The notes under the pieces: model-generated
Seen by the model: only the letters and a program-made list of their open reading frames with translations
The model's database searches: none
Told to the model about the DNA's origin: nothing
Shown here: positions 51,901 through 59,984 of the stretch, piece after piece
Layout: every line of letters starts with the position of its first letter
Numbering within the stretch: the stretch's first letter is position 1
NCBI RefSeq assembly: GCF_036588685.1
Contig: NC_086374.1
Span: forward strand, 73,778,457-73,842,456
Origin: Mytilus trossulus
Lineage: Eukaryota > Mollusca > Bivalvia > Mytilida > Mytilidae
Direction of reading: 5' to 3'
Length of the DNA: 64,000 bases
Position numbers and translations under genes: made by a program

Positions 51901-54900
51901 ACCCTTGAAAATCCTCCCGACTGTGAAAATTTTATTGCTTTAAATTTGAAGAAATTTTTTTTAATACCTCTATTGACGCGATCTGGAACTTTGGGTCCTT
52001 TCCGGAAATGATTTAAAGTCTGGGTCAATTACGCATTTCAAGTTCGGGTTTTCTTAGCTTCCCGTCAAGCGTTCATGTGACCATTTACTGATAAAGCACA
52101 TGGAAATTGTTTACAGGTATCCATGAAGTCACAGAGGAGTACTTTACGCTGTCGTCTTTGTCAATTTTAAGACAAATAACAAACAAAAAAGTTTATTAGT
52201 AAACTGTTTATACAGATTCAGGCACATGTAATGATGTGTGATGATATCATTGATGATGATGCAGCAGATATTCATAACTGACACGATAACCATTCTGTCT
52301 CAAACAAATCGGGTTCAGAATCTGTGGAGCCTGACTTTATGGAACCAATTTCAGTGGTTAAATAATTCTACAGCAGCTTGAAGTATGGCATATTTTCTAC
52401 AAATCGTTGTGAAGACGACAAAGATGAAACCACTCCTCCGTGACTTAAATCTTCATGGATATCTGTAAACACGCCTGTACGGAGGAAGGGCTCATTTGAA
52501 ATGTTAATGGATATAGATCATGCCAAATCAATAAGAAGCAACCATAACTACACAAAGATGTAGAGAAAATGAATGGTTAGCTTGAAAAATAAATATACTC
52601 TCTCTATATTAAATCTATCTTCGATTGCAATGAGTATGCTCCTTTAGGATAAGGGGGGCTGCCCCACTCATTGCAATTATTCTCTTTCTTACAATATTAA
52701 ATATACCCAAACTGTGTGTCCTGTGTGAATTCAATTAAAACATGTCCTTAGGAGCTATGCTGTCAATTTTTTTTATGCATTAAAACTATTTCAGTTCAGA
52801 CCAATTACTTGTAATGGGGTGCTATGGATTTCACCCCAAACTTTAGATTTCTTTGGTTTTCATTAAAGCCTGGCAAAAATATAACCTTATCACATATAAT
52901 TAAATATTGTTAGAAATATGAAAACAGTCGGATGTCTTAATACTTTTTTTTCAAGTTGCCTTTTTTTCAATTGATGAAGATTCTGTAATGGTTATTTTTT
53001 TATTATTAAAAATACACTCTTTAATAATTGTCTTATAAATCTATAATATATACATTTTTCTGATGAAAATACTCTATTCATGAAAACATTCTAGTCAAGA
53101 AGCATACATGTCTGAATATATTTCTTTAAAACAGTTCTAGTCATAATGACATTCCTTGTTTATAAGTGTTCCAGTATTTAATAATTTTACCATATTTTAT
53201 GTCATAAATTGGATAATGACACTATGTTAAAGTTTCAGTTTTGGTTAAAAAGTTTTTTATCTGAAAATGCCTGCTCATTTGATGTTGGTTTTCAGCATGT
53301 CCAGTGTTTGTTGTTTTAAAATGTTTTTTTTTTCTTCACAAGAAACTTGGTTTAGTGTAACTGCTTGTTTAAACTGTATTTTGGCTGATAAAATAAAATA
53401 TTTTTCCTACCTACCGACCCTTCAGTCTGAAGGTACAGTCGGAAAACTGCAAACAAACATATTTTTAAGGTTGGCCTTACCGGTAAGTGTCAAAAGAAAA
53501 ATAAATTGGCTGATAAAGACACAGCGGGAACACTCAACAAGTTGACAGTCAAAGAAGTTATGGGAACTTTATTGTCCTTTTCTTATATACATGTATCTGA
53601 TAGTTTTCAATTTTCACTTATTTTAAGCTTAAAAAAGGTGAACTATTTCAGAGGCACGTCCTATGACCTTGTTGATTGAAGTGGCCCCCCTCCAACCCCA
53701 ACCTGAAACATCACTACTGTAATGCAAATACACCAAAATTTAAAACAACCCATTAATGCATGTGTCTGTATCTATTTATTTTAGATCATAAATATTAAGA
53801 TTTCTTAGCGCTAAATATATGTTCTTGTCTTTGTGTTATTCTTCTTGTAACTGATAAGTGAGACCTCACCCGGCACTAGATGCACAATCTGTATATGTCA
53901 GCAAAATCCGGTGTTTCTTTTTGTTTGTTGGTTGTTCAATATTGCTTTTCCCTTAAAATTTACTTTGGAGTCTATTACTTTTTACAATTTGCATCTCAAA
54001 TTGCCTTGCTGTTGCAACATATTTAAAATTAAATCTGGTAAAATAGAAAACTAATTCGGGTTGCCATGGGCACAGATGTGTTGCTAGGGAGTAACAACAG
54101 TGAATTTGGCAAAAGTGTGCATTTAATTATGTAATATTTAAAAATAGTGTACAAGTGTAAAGTTCACTACATGCTAAACAGGTTTAATATCAAATATAGA
54201 TAAATTAAAGTTGTATAATAATCATATTTGATGAGTTTAACTCCACCATTACATTGGTTGCTAGGCAACAGAATAAATGAGTTAGTCCCAAAATTCAATA
54301 ATTTTCAGAAGCTCTATGGTATAGACTTACGACATTACCAATTAAATGAAATTTGGGGGTGGGGCCAAACATGGCCCTTATAGCTCCTAGTCAGTAATGG
54401 TTCTTGTGATATTGCCAGGACACAAATAAATGTTAATAAATCCGGTTTGCTGTAGTTGTGACAGCCTCTTGTTTATACATCTCATAGCTAGTGCTCCTTA
54501 AAGTTGTATCTTCTCATTGTTCTGTAAATCTTTTTAAAAAAAATTAGAAAAAAATAATTAATCAAAGTATGCTTCTTTTAGTAAAAATTGAATTAATTTT
54601 TTTTAACTCCTATATGGCTGCCCAAGTTTGTTTTAACCTTATACTACTTTGATATTATAAACTGGTCAATTCAATATGAAATAAGGAGATGTTGGAAGAT
54701 TGCTTCTGTACTTCTCTTTGCTGAACAGTAGCATTTAAATTTTATATTTTTCATGTTATTTATTTTAATGATTCACCTTTTTTTTTCAAATTGTTGTGTC
54801 TTTTTTATAGAAAATTATTGATCCAAAGTATATTAATGTTACATTTTTATTCTATTTTTTAGATCCAGAGTTTGTACAGTTTCTGATGAATAGTAATGAG

Positions 54901-54969
54901 AATTTATTAAAGTCCTACATAACCACCATTGTGTCCAATGTGAAACAGAAAATATCAGATCAGACATGA
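33904..54969 (+). CDS. CMTR2: Cap-specific mRNA (nucleoside-2'-O-)-methyltransferase 2
   Basis: Twelve coding exons join in frame to 754 residues (human protein: 770): 33904-34375, 35025-35233, 36078-36275, 37593-37716, 38670-38935, 39924-40082, 40785-40922, 43013-43186, 43482-43616, 47324-47422, 47711-47894 and 54863-54969. All introns are GT-AG. The enzyme methylates the 2'-OH of the second transcribed nucleotide (cap 2) using S-adenosylmethionine. The N-terminal FtsJ/RFM domain shows LCTQAWCKF with K116, the SAM loop [23 protein letters not shown] with D231, NMVLKKFTM with K271, and [13 protein letters not shown] with E308. K116, D231 and K271 match the human K117-D235-K275 catalytic set. 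The C-terminal half corresponds to the degenerate second RFM domain. TAA immediately before the ATG fixes the start. Introns carry many repeats; the last is 6968 bp. Confidence 0.95.
35465..35605 (+). repeat. Mussel-type interspersed repeat in CMTR2 intron 2
   Basis: GATGTCAGGTATGATTGCCA, ATGAGACAACTCTCAATAAG, AGACCAAATGACACAGAAAT, TAACAACTA, TAGGTCACTGTTCGGCCTTC and AAGCCCATACCACATAGTCA. One of the best-preserved copies, useful as a family reference. Confidence 0.85.
35650..35980 (+). repeat. GGGGCATTATG-family repeat in CMTR2 intron 2
   Basis: TTTATGCCCCACTTATGCCC, GAGGGGCATTATGTTTTCTG, GTCTGTGCGTCCG, GGTCAAGGTAGTTTTTGATG, AAGTCCAATCAACTTCAAAC and GGTCCACTAAACATAGAAAA. Directly comparable to 23660-23965. 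Confidence 0.8.
36343..36650 (-). mobile_element. LINE 3' end with (TTATC)n tail in CMTR2 intron 3
   Basis: On the minus strand the sequence ends GGTTAATAAAAATTATCTTA followed by TTATC units (plus-strand GATAA at 36343-36371). The composition and the AATAAA-plus-microsatellite end match a truncated LINE inserted opposite to CMTR2. An A-rich run (36480-36540) lies in it. The inner limit is uncertain. Confidence 0.5.
36990..37100 (+). ncRNA. Hammerhead-ribozyme-like repeat in CMTR2 intron 3
   Basis: CTGATGA (37018-37024), a 3 bp stem II (GTC...GAC) with loop TTTTGTA, then GAAA (37038-37041): the canonical hammerhead core. Stem III can form from ACGC and GCGT around GCGTCTG. Stem I can form from GTGTA with TATAC, and outside it GGATT with AGTCC. 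The base at the expected cleavage position is G, where C, A or U is needed, so this copy is probably a weak or dead ribozyme. The surrounding words TTTGGATTCGAGTGTAA and TTAGTCCTGGTATCTATGAT belong to a dispersed mussel repeat. Confidence 0.65.
38078..38276 (+). repeat. Six-copy 31 bp tandem repeat in CMTR2 intron 4
   Basis: Unit ATAAGATAAACAGTATACAA plus TAACCTTAGTC, six copies with one of them extended by about ten bases. It lies in the intron between 37716 and 38670. No function visible. Confidence 0.9.
39331..39597 (+). mobile_element. tRNA-derived SINE in CMTR2 intron 5
   Basis: An A box TGGCCCAGTGG (39341-39351) fits TRGCNNAGYNGG, and a B box GTTTGAACC (39402-39410) fits GWTCRANNC with one change: a polymerase III internal promoter. 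The tRNA-related head is followed by a body with GTGGTTTTCTCCAGGTACTC and CTTCCTCCACCAATAAAA, a core I recall from bivalve SINEs, and an A-rich tail (AAATAAAATAATAAAA). The 61 bp spacing of the boxes is longer than in a true tRNA. It has the same orientation as CMTR2. Confidence 0.8.
41576..42881 (+). mobile_element. 1.3 kb repeat, copy 1, in CMTR2 intron 7
   Basis: Begins TTTATACAACTGCAAAAATT and GGTCGTATATTGATATCAC. It carries several variants of a ~170 bp internal unit (GGGATTGATTTTGGGGGTTA, CTAGGAATGAAGGGGCAAAA, AAGCATTTTTCTAGTTT). It ends CCCCAACTGTTCAGGATTC, TGCAGTCGTATAAAGCTGCG, then GAGCACCTGGTT. TTTATACAACTGCA near the start and TGCAGTCGTATAAA near the end are inverted partners. A second copy is at 44980-46288. 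Confidence 0.8.
44980..46288 (+). mobile_element. 1.3 kb repeat, copy 2, in CMTR2 intron 9
   Basis: Same ends and order as 41576-42881: TTTATACAACCCCAAAAATA, GGTCGTATATTGGTATG, internal units with GGGATTGATTTTGGGAGTTT and GGGCCAAAAAGGGG, and the end CCCCAACTGTTCAGGGTTTC, CTGCGGTCATATAAAGC, GAGCATCTGGTT. The interior has its own extra tandem unit (TTCTTTGATATGCTGAATCT, about four times). The 118-residue minus-strand ORF is a product of that unit. Confidence 0.8.
46700..46760 (-). repeat. Mussel-type interspersed repeat fragment
   Basis: TGGAAGGTTGTCATATTGAC then ACTCATACCACATATGATCT, complement-oriented head with a few changes, in CMTR2 intron 9. Confidence 0.6.
48290..48930 (+). repeat. Possible dispersed repeat starting GGGGCACTAGCTATCAAATT
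   Basis: The opening words (GGGGCACTAGCTATCAAATT, CATATTTGATTTATAACAAT, CAGGGTACTGGCATGAAAA) are ones I associate with a mussel repeat. There is no second copy in this window to confirm it. In the last intron of CMTR2. Confidence 0.35.
50285..50748. mobile_element. 464 bp MITE with two nested inverted repeats
   Basis: The left end AAAGGAGTAGGTCCGGTAAG faces the right end CTTACCGGACCTACTCCTTT, nearly perfect over 20 bases. Inside, GAAAGTGGCCGCATA (about 50534) faces TATGCGGCCACTTTC (about 50632). No ORF. Confidence 0.85.
50966..51300 (+). repeat. GGGGCATTATG-family repeat, degraded copy
   Basis: TTACACCCCATTTGTGGGCA, TTATGTTTCTGGTCTGTGCA, CGTCAAGGTAG-like words, and the family end (TTGCGATTTGGGCATCCATG, then ATTCTTGTTTT). 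Confidence 0.7.
51418..51500 (+). repeat. Mussel-type interspersed repeat fragment
   Basis: AATATGTGGTGTGATTGCCA, GTGAGACAACTGTCCACAAG and AAATGACACAGACCAGTCAC. Confidence 0.7.
51872..53464. mobile_element. 1.59 kb inverted-repeat element flanked by TTAA
   Basis: The left end AATATTGTTTGTTTGCAGTT faces the right end, whose complement is AAATATGTTTGTTTGCAGTT. TTAA lies just outside on both sides (51868-51871 and 53465-53468), as after piggyBac-type insertion, although the termini are not the usual piggyBac ones. After GTTTGCAG both ends continue with CCGAC-rich sequence. The interior holds an inverted pair ATTGCAATGAGT / ACTCATTGCAAT (about 52625-52670). The ORF at 53267-53545 crosses the boundary and is not a gene. 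Confidence 0.6.
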
Positions 54970-55382
54970 GAGAAAAATGTATTCCTTGTCTTAGTGTCAA
55001 ATTGATCAAAGACTTGAATAATGCATAATCCATGTCTTTACATAACTGTAAATGATGAACTAAAGAGTTAGATTTACATGTGTAAGATAAGTGATGTGTA
55101 AAGTAGCAAAGATTTGCTTGAAATATTAACCCTGCTTTATGTGTCAGAAATAATAGGAGACCATACTGTGGTTTGAAGTGAAATGGTGTGTACAATCGTG
55201 TATGAAATAACACAGAGAAATGGTGTGTATAATCGTGTATGATATTACACTTTGAAAAGTTTGTTTGTGTTCAATGGAAAAAGTATGAATTAGTTACAGC
55301 TATATTTGTAAGTTCAGGTATATAATACAATGTGATGTCTTTTTACAATTGAAGCTAGGCATTGCAGTTGATATTATATACT

Positions 55383-55444
55383 AATAAAACAGTCTGTTAC
55401 CATTTTTGAATGTTTGGGTGTGAAATTTTGTAGAGAGAAATAAA
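55383..55444 (+). terminator. CMTR2: CMTR2 poly(A) signals
   Basis: AATAAA at 55383-55388 and again at 55439-55444 lie 414 and 470 bases after the stop codon (54967-54969). Either could end the transcript; the 3' UTR between holds no other gene. Confidence 0.55.
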
Positions 55445-56299
55445 GCTTGTGGTTGAGATATAAAATTTTCACTTGAAGAATATGACAACTATTAGTCATT
55501 TAACAAAATTATTGACTTTGAGTGAAGTGTTATACACTTGTTTATCACAGATATGAGTTACAAAAGTGAGTTTAATCGAGAAGTAATAATGGAGAAACAT
55601 TTAACTTCTTGATATGTCATTAAGCTATAGATAGTGGAGTCAAGGGCTATAACTGAGTTGAGAGAAAGTCATGTGAGAACTGTTCTATAAAAACATACAT
55701 AGGACCCAGATAAAGCACTTTGAAATCACTTCTATGGATGGGTGTCAAATACAGTACAATTGTAATTGTAATTCTTAATTTGCTTCTAGAGGTGGTTATC
55801 CCATTTTGAAAGAGCCCTTCTCTGGGTACCATGTATGTTTAAATGGAATAGTCCTGAGATAGAAAAAAGGAAATGATTATGGTGCTAGTAGAAAACTATA
55901 TACATGCTATGTTATACAATCACTGTTTGTAACCCAATTTGTTATCAATTGACAGCAAGAATAGTTTGAATTATGTTTTACCTCAATATTATATATGCTA
56001 AATTGCTTTCCAACAATTATATTTTTTGTTATTCATTTCTGTACATACATGACATAAATTGAATAACTTAGTTTTACTCGGTTCATGAACTGAGACAGAT
56101 GTTTGTCCTGTTTGTATTAAAAAAAATAAGGGGATGCACAGTGATTTGACTGACAATGAGATAGCTATCCATAAGAAACAGAATGATCTATTCAAATATC
56201 AGTCCCCAAGCAGCCTTATGTTTAGTTAAAAAATCTACATCACAATCCTAAAAGAAAACCAGTTTGAAAATTATTTTCTTCCATTAGGTTATAATCATT

Positions 56300-56360
56300 A
56301 CAAGCAGTGGCGTAGCTAGATTATTTTTCAGTGTACGCCCTTACCTCGGAGAGTTGGTTG
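56300..56360 (+). repeat. CAGTGGCGTAGCTA-type terminus fragment
   Basis: CAGTGGCGTAGCTAGATTAT followed by GTGTACGCCC. The words GCGTAGCTA and GTACGCCC also occur at the inner ends of the long inverted arms (59881-59923). Possibly a related terminal sequence, with the partner end unresolved. Confidence 0.35.
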
Positions 56361-56594
56361 AAGGCCTCAATCGGATCCAGATTATAAAACCTAGTGGGTT
56401 CGAGATGGGGGCTATTTCAGTCATTTCAAATTAGTCAATAGCAAGTTGAACATAGACTATTGGTCCGGGAACACAGTTATCGTACTTTGAAAATAGACCA
56501 TAGTGAGAACAATGTGTTTCCTTGTTACTTGACAATCTTTTTATACTACTTTCAAATTTATTTCTTCATGTTTTATGACTAAATAACAAGAAGG

Positions 56595-56945
56595 GGGATG
56601 AAATTACACTGTAAAACAAATTGTTTCATGTAATTCAAAGTAAAGTAGTGATTTGGTCCAGCTAAAAAAGGTTAAAAATTATCATTTCGGAAGCTGTCAA
56701 AAGATTTCAAGCATATTTTTAATTAGAGCCGACGAAGGTTATTATGATTTTGGATATAATTTGTCCAAAAATTGTACTACACTCTGTAAAAAAAATATTG
56801 AGAAAGCGCACAAGGGCAGGTTGGATTTTTTTTTATTTTCGTTCATTATCTAAAAGAATTACACTACGATATACATGTAACTGTGTTCTCGGAACAGATA
56901 ATAAGGTGCATTATGAAAATTCGTAAAGAGTTCCGATTAACCGTG
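56595..56945 (+). repeat. Interspersed repeat, copy B (partner at 3.0 kb)
   Basis: GGGGGATGAAATTACA, GAAGCTGTCAAAAG, TAATTAGAGCCG, ATTTGTCC, CACTCTGTAAAAA, GAGAAAGCGC and GTAACTGTGTTCTCGG follow the same order as 2990-3470. The two short plus-strand ORFs here are not genes. Confidence 0.6.
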
Positions 56946-57235
56946 GTTCTCGAGGCTGGGATTACCGCTTCATTTTAGTCCGTTTATGAGTCCATTACAG
57001 GATTTTAAATAAACAAATATTTTCTTCAGATTTTTTTTTCTTGATCTTGAATATTAACCTCTGTCTTAATTTCACGTCAATATCTGAAGGTTTTTAAACT
57101 AATCATTTAGAAAATATTAACAACAGGGCGTGAGGCCACCTGTGAATTGCCAAAGGACAAGTCCGTATGCCAAATTAAAAAAATGTACTTTCAATATTTT
57201 GCTTAAATTTATCACAAAAACGATTCAACCAGATT

Positions 57236-58555
57236 TCATAACTAGAGGCTCTAAAGAGCCTGTGTCGCTCACCTTGGTCTATGTGCATATTAAACAAAGG
57301 ACACAAATGGATTCATGACAAAATTGTATTTTGGTGATGGTGATGTGTTTGAAGTTCTTACTTTACTGAACATTCTTGCTTCTTACAATTATATCTATAA
57401 TGAACCTTGCCCATTAGTTACAGAGAAAAATATTTGGTAAAAATTTACATAAAATTACCGAATTAATGAAAATTGTTAAAAATTGACTATAAAGGGCAAT
57501 AACTCCTTAAGGGGTCAATTGACCATTTAGGTCATGTTGACTTATTTGTAGATCTTACTTTGCTGAACATTATTGCTGTTTACAGTTTATCTCTATCTAT
57601 AATAGTATTCAAGATAATAACCAAAAACGGCAAAATTTCTTTAAAAATTACCAATTGGAGGGCAGCAAGCCAACAACCGATTGTCCAATTCATCTGAAAA
57701 TTTCAGGGCAGATAGATATTGACCTGATAAACATTTTTATCCCATGTCAAAGTTCCTCAAAATGCTTTGGTTTTTGAGTTATAAGCCAAAAACTGCATTT
57801 TACCCCTATGTTCTATTTTTAGCCGTGGCGGCCATCTTGGTTGGTTGACCGGGTCACGCCACACATTTTTTAAACTAAATACCCCAAAGATGATTGTGGC
57901 CAAGTTTGGATTAATTTGGCTCAGTAGTTTCAGAGGAGAAGATTTTTGTAAAAGATTACTTAGATTTATGAAAAATGGTTAAAAATTGACTATAAAGGGC
58001 AATAACTCCTAAAGGGGTCAACTGACCATTTCGGTCATGTTGACTTATTTGTAAATCTAACTTTGCTGAACATTATTACTGTTTACAGTTTATCTCTATC
58101 TATAATAATATTCAAGATAATAACCAAAAACAGCAAAATTTCCTCAAAATTACCAATTCAGGGGCAGCAACCCAACAACAGGTTAAACGATTCATCTGAA
58201 AATTTCAGGGCAGATAGATCTTGACCTGATAAACATTTTTACCCCATGTCAGATTTCCTTTAAATGCTTTGGTTTTTGAGTTATAAGCCAAAAACTGCAT
58301 TTTACCCCTATGTTCTATTTTTAGCCGTGGCGGCCATCTTGGTTGGATGACCGGGTCACGCCACACATTTTTTAAACTAGATACCCCAATGATGATTGTG
58401 GCCAAGTTTGGTTTGATTTGGCCCAGTAGTTTCAGAGGAGAAGATTTTTGTAAAAGCTAACGCCGGACGACGACGGACGACGGACGACGGACGACGGACG
58501 CCGGACGCCAAGTGATGAGAAAAGCTCACTTGGCCCTTTGGGCCAGGTGAGCTAA
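57236..58555 (+). mobile_element. 1.3 kb repeat with internal 500 bp duplication and terminal hairpin
   Basis: Begins near GAGGCTCTAAAGAGCC and TGTGTCGCTCACC. A ~500 bp segment is present twice (57480s and 57980s: AAAGGGCAATAACTCC, GGTCATGTTGACTTATTTGT, AGCCGTGGCGGCCATCTTGG). A GACGGACGAC run follows (58465-58510). It ends AGCTCACTTGGCCCTTTGGG, CCAGGTGAGCTAAA, a 14-15 bp hairpin with one G-T pair. A hairpin just before CTAA recalls a Helitron 3' end, but I see no Rep or helicase. The family is common in bivalves, by recollection. Confidence 0.75.
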
Positions 58556-58644
58556 AAATCGATAAAGTTTTGACAAAATAATTGAAGTGTAACAAACTTT
58601 AACCACATAATGTATCTACTTGTTAACTGCAAAAAGAAATATAG

Positions 58645-58768
58645 AATAATAGGTAGTTTCGTTTTTGATACTGACTATATCATGTGGAATATCTAGACGA
58701 GCCCGTTAGGGCGAGTTGAGATATTCCATATGATATAGTCAGTATCAAAAACGAAACTACCTATTATT
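58645..58768. repeat. 124 bp palindrome (hairpin) at outer edge of the long inverted arm
   Basis: AATAATAGGTAGTTTCGTTT, TTGATACTGACTATATCAT in the left half is mirrored by ATGATATAGTCAGTATCAAA, AACGAAACTACCTATTATT in the right half. The centre is ACGAGCCCGTTAGGGCGAGT. The arms are about 58 bases with few mismatches. Confidence 0.9.
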
Positions 58769-58782
58769 TTGTTTATCGGTAG

Positions 58783-59923
58783 TTATGACGTCTCACAATG
58801 TATTGCCTAATATTATTAATTCGTATAATTTAACAAATTTGATTCGTTCATGGATAGTCACATGTTAAACTATATTTTTGAAGGTAGAGTGAAAACGGCG
58901 TATAGCAAAAAGCATATTGACCGGCAAAAAGCATATCGCACGGTTATTTTTAGAATATCTAAAAACCGATATACTTTGTGACGTCATGTAATGAATTTCA
59001 GGAAATCGTTTAACGTTTTGAAACACATAATATCTGTGATCGATTATTTGACGAAAAAAATCTTCGAATACATAAGATATATAAAAAAAAGTAAATGAAA
59101 TAACAACTAATATGTTGTTATTGTCAAGGAGAAAATGTAATATCTATAAAATTCCAACAAACCTAAATGACGATTTTGATACAAATATGGTCGGAAATTA
59201 ATAATATAACAAATATAGCCTTTGTATGAGGTCAATACAGGATATATCGACCCAAAGAAGTATATCGACCTCGGACTTCGTCCTCAGTCAATATACTTCT
59301 TTCAGGTCAATATATCCTTGTATCGACCTCATACAAAGGCTATATTTGTATAATATTTTCAGTGATACAGCCAGTACGTTGATACTCGAAAATAAAACCA
59401 AAGGGAAAATATACGAATTACCGATAAATTCTTTTTATCATTAAAATAGGGGGGAAATTAAAAATATGAATTCATCATTATGTTCTGGATACATTTCATG
59501 ATGTTTTTTAAAAAAAGTTGACCACATACTGAACCTTAATGTTGACGCCATCTACAAAATCTAGGATCGCTATTTCTTGATTTCGCGACATAGAATAGAT
59601 GTCACAGGCTTGGATAAAATTCAAAGCATTCATCGAATCTCAGCTGATTATTAATTGCTTTAAACAAAAGGAAAGTCAGAAGAATTCCAAGTAGATTAAG
59701 ACTTTGACTGACAGAAAGTAAAAACATAATATAATACGGTACCATCTGATTGAAAAGTAAATTTCGTCACCTTTTGTTCGCAGTTACAAGATTTTGAAGA
59801 AAGATTTACAAGACTGATGTGCTTTAAACCAGATCGTTTTGAATTATTGAGATTAAAATATTTTTTTAACCAAAAATCAAGTGTACGCCCGGGCGTTTTG
59901 ACGTAAACGTAGCTACGCGCATG
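58783..59923 (+). mobile_element. Left arm of a 1.14 kb near-perfect inverted repeat
   Basis: Runs from TTATGACGTCTCACAATG to GTAGCTACGCGCATG. Its reverse complement is at 62859-64000. The only length difference I found is one base in a G/C run (six G at 59449-59454, seven C in the other arm). Both arms encode the same 72-residue ORF in opposite directions; that ORF lies in a palindrome and is not a convincing gene. The arm includes the palindrome at 59213-59347. Confidence 0.95.
59213..59347. repeat. Palindrome inside the inverted arm
   Basis: AAATATAGCCTTTGTATGAG, GTCAATACAGGATATATCGA in the left half is mirrored by the right half ending CGACCTCATACAAAGGCTAT, ATTT. The centre reads CGGACTTCGTCC. 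The complementary copy is at about 63436-63570. Confidence 0.9.
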
Positions 59924-59984
59924 CTCAATAATGACAGGCTACATGTACACAAAAATTGACAAACTACAATTATTTTGCAAAATA

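Larger units (their letters stand above)
49408..54398. mobile_element. 5 kb inverted-repeat element with nested insertions
   Basis: The left end AGGAGTAGGGGCTATAATGG, CCTTAAATGGCCCCAAATTT is matched in inverted orientation by the right end, which reads AAATTTGGGGGTGGGGCCAA, ACATGGCCCTTATAGCTCCT, AGTC. About 35 bases are involved with several mismatches. The interior has no recognisable transposase and includes the elements at 50285-50748 and 51872-53464. Confidence 0.5.
48936..54478 (+). mobile_element. Repeat split by nested insertions in the last CMTR2 intron
   Basis: The left part (48936-49407) opens AACCGGATTTATGTGACAAA and AATGTCGGTTATTGATTTGG. It has about 2.5 tandem units of ~185 bp marked by TTTTACCGTTCAGGAGTTAT, GGTTCTTGAAAGATGG and ATATGTTGTTACTGGTGAC. 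The right part (54399-54478) resumes with AATGGTTCTTGTGATATTGC and ends AATCCGGTTTGCTGTAGTTG, TGACAGCCTCTTG. The 5 kb between is the element at 49408-54398, which itself contains two smaller ones. Confidence 0.55.

Noticed and set aside
52080-52560. Possible retrocopy fragment (short acidic peptide [13 protein letters not shown])
   Set aside because: Only a short frame, no recognisable family, and it lies within the TTAA-flanked element.
59226-59444. 72-residue ORF found identically in both inverted arms
   Set aside because: It reads through a palindrome, its presence twice follows from the arm duplication, and it has no recognisable feature.
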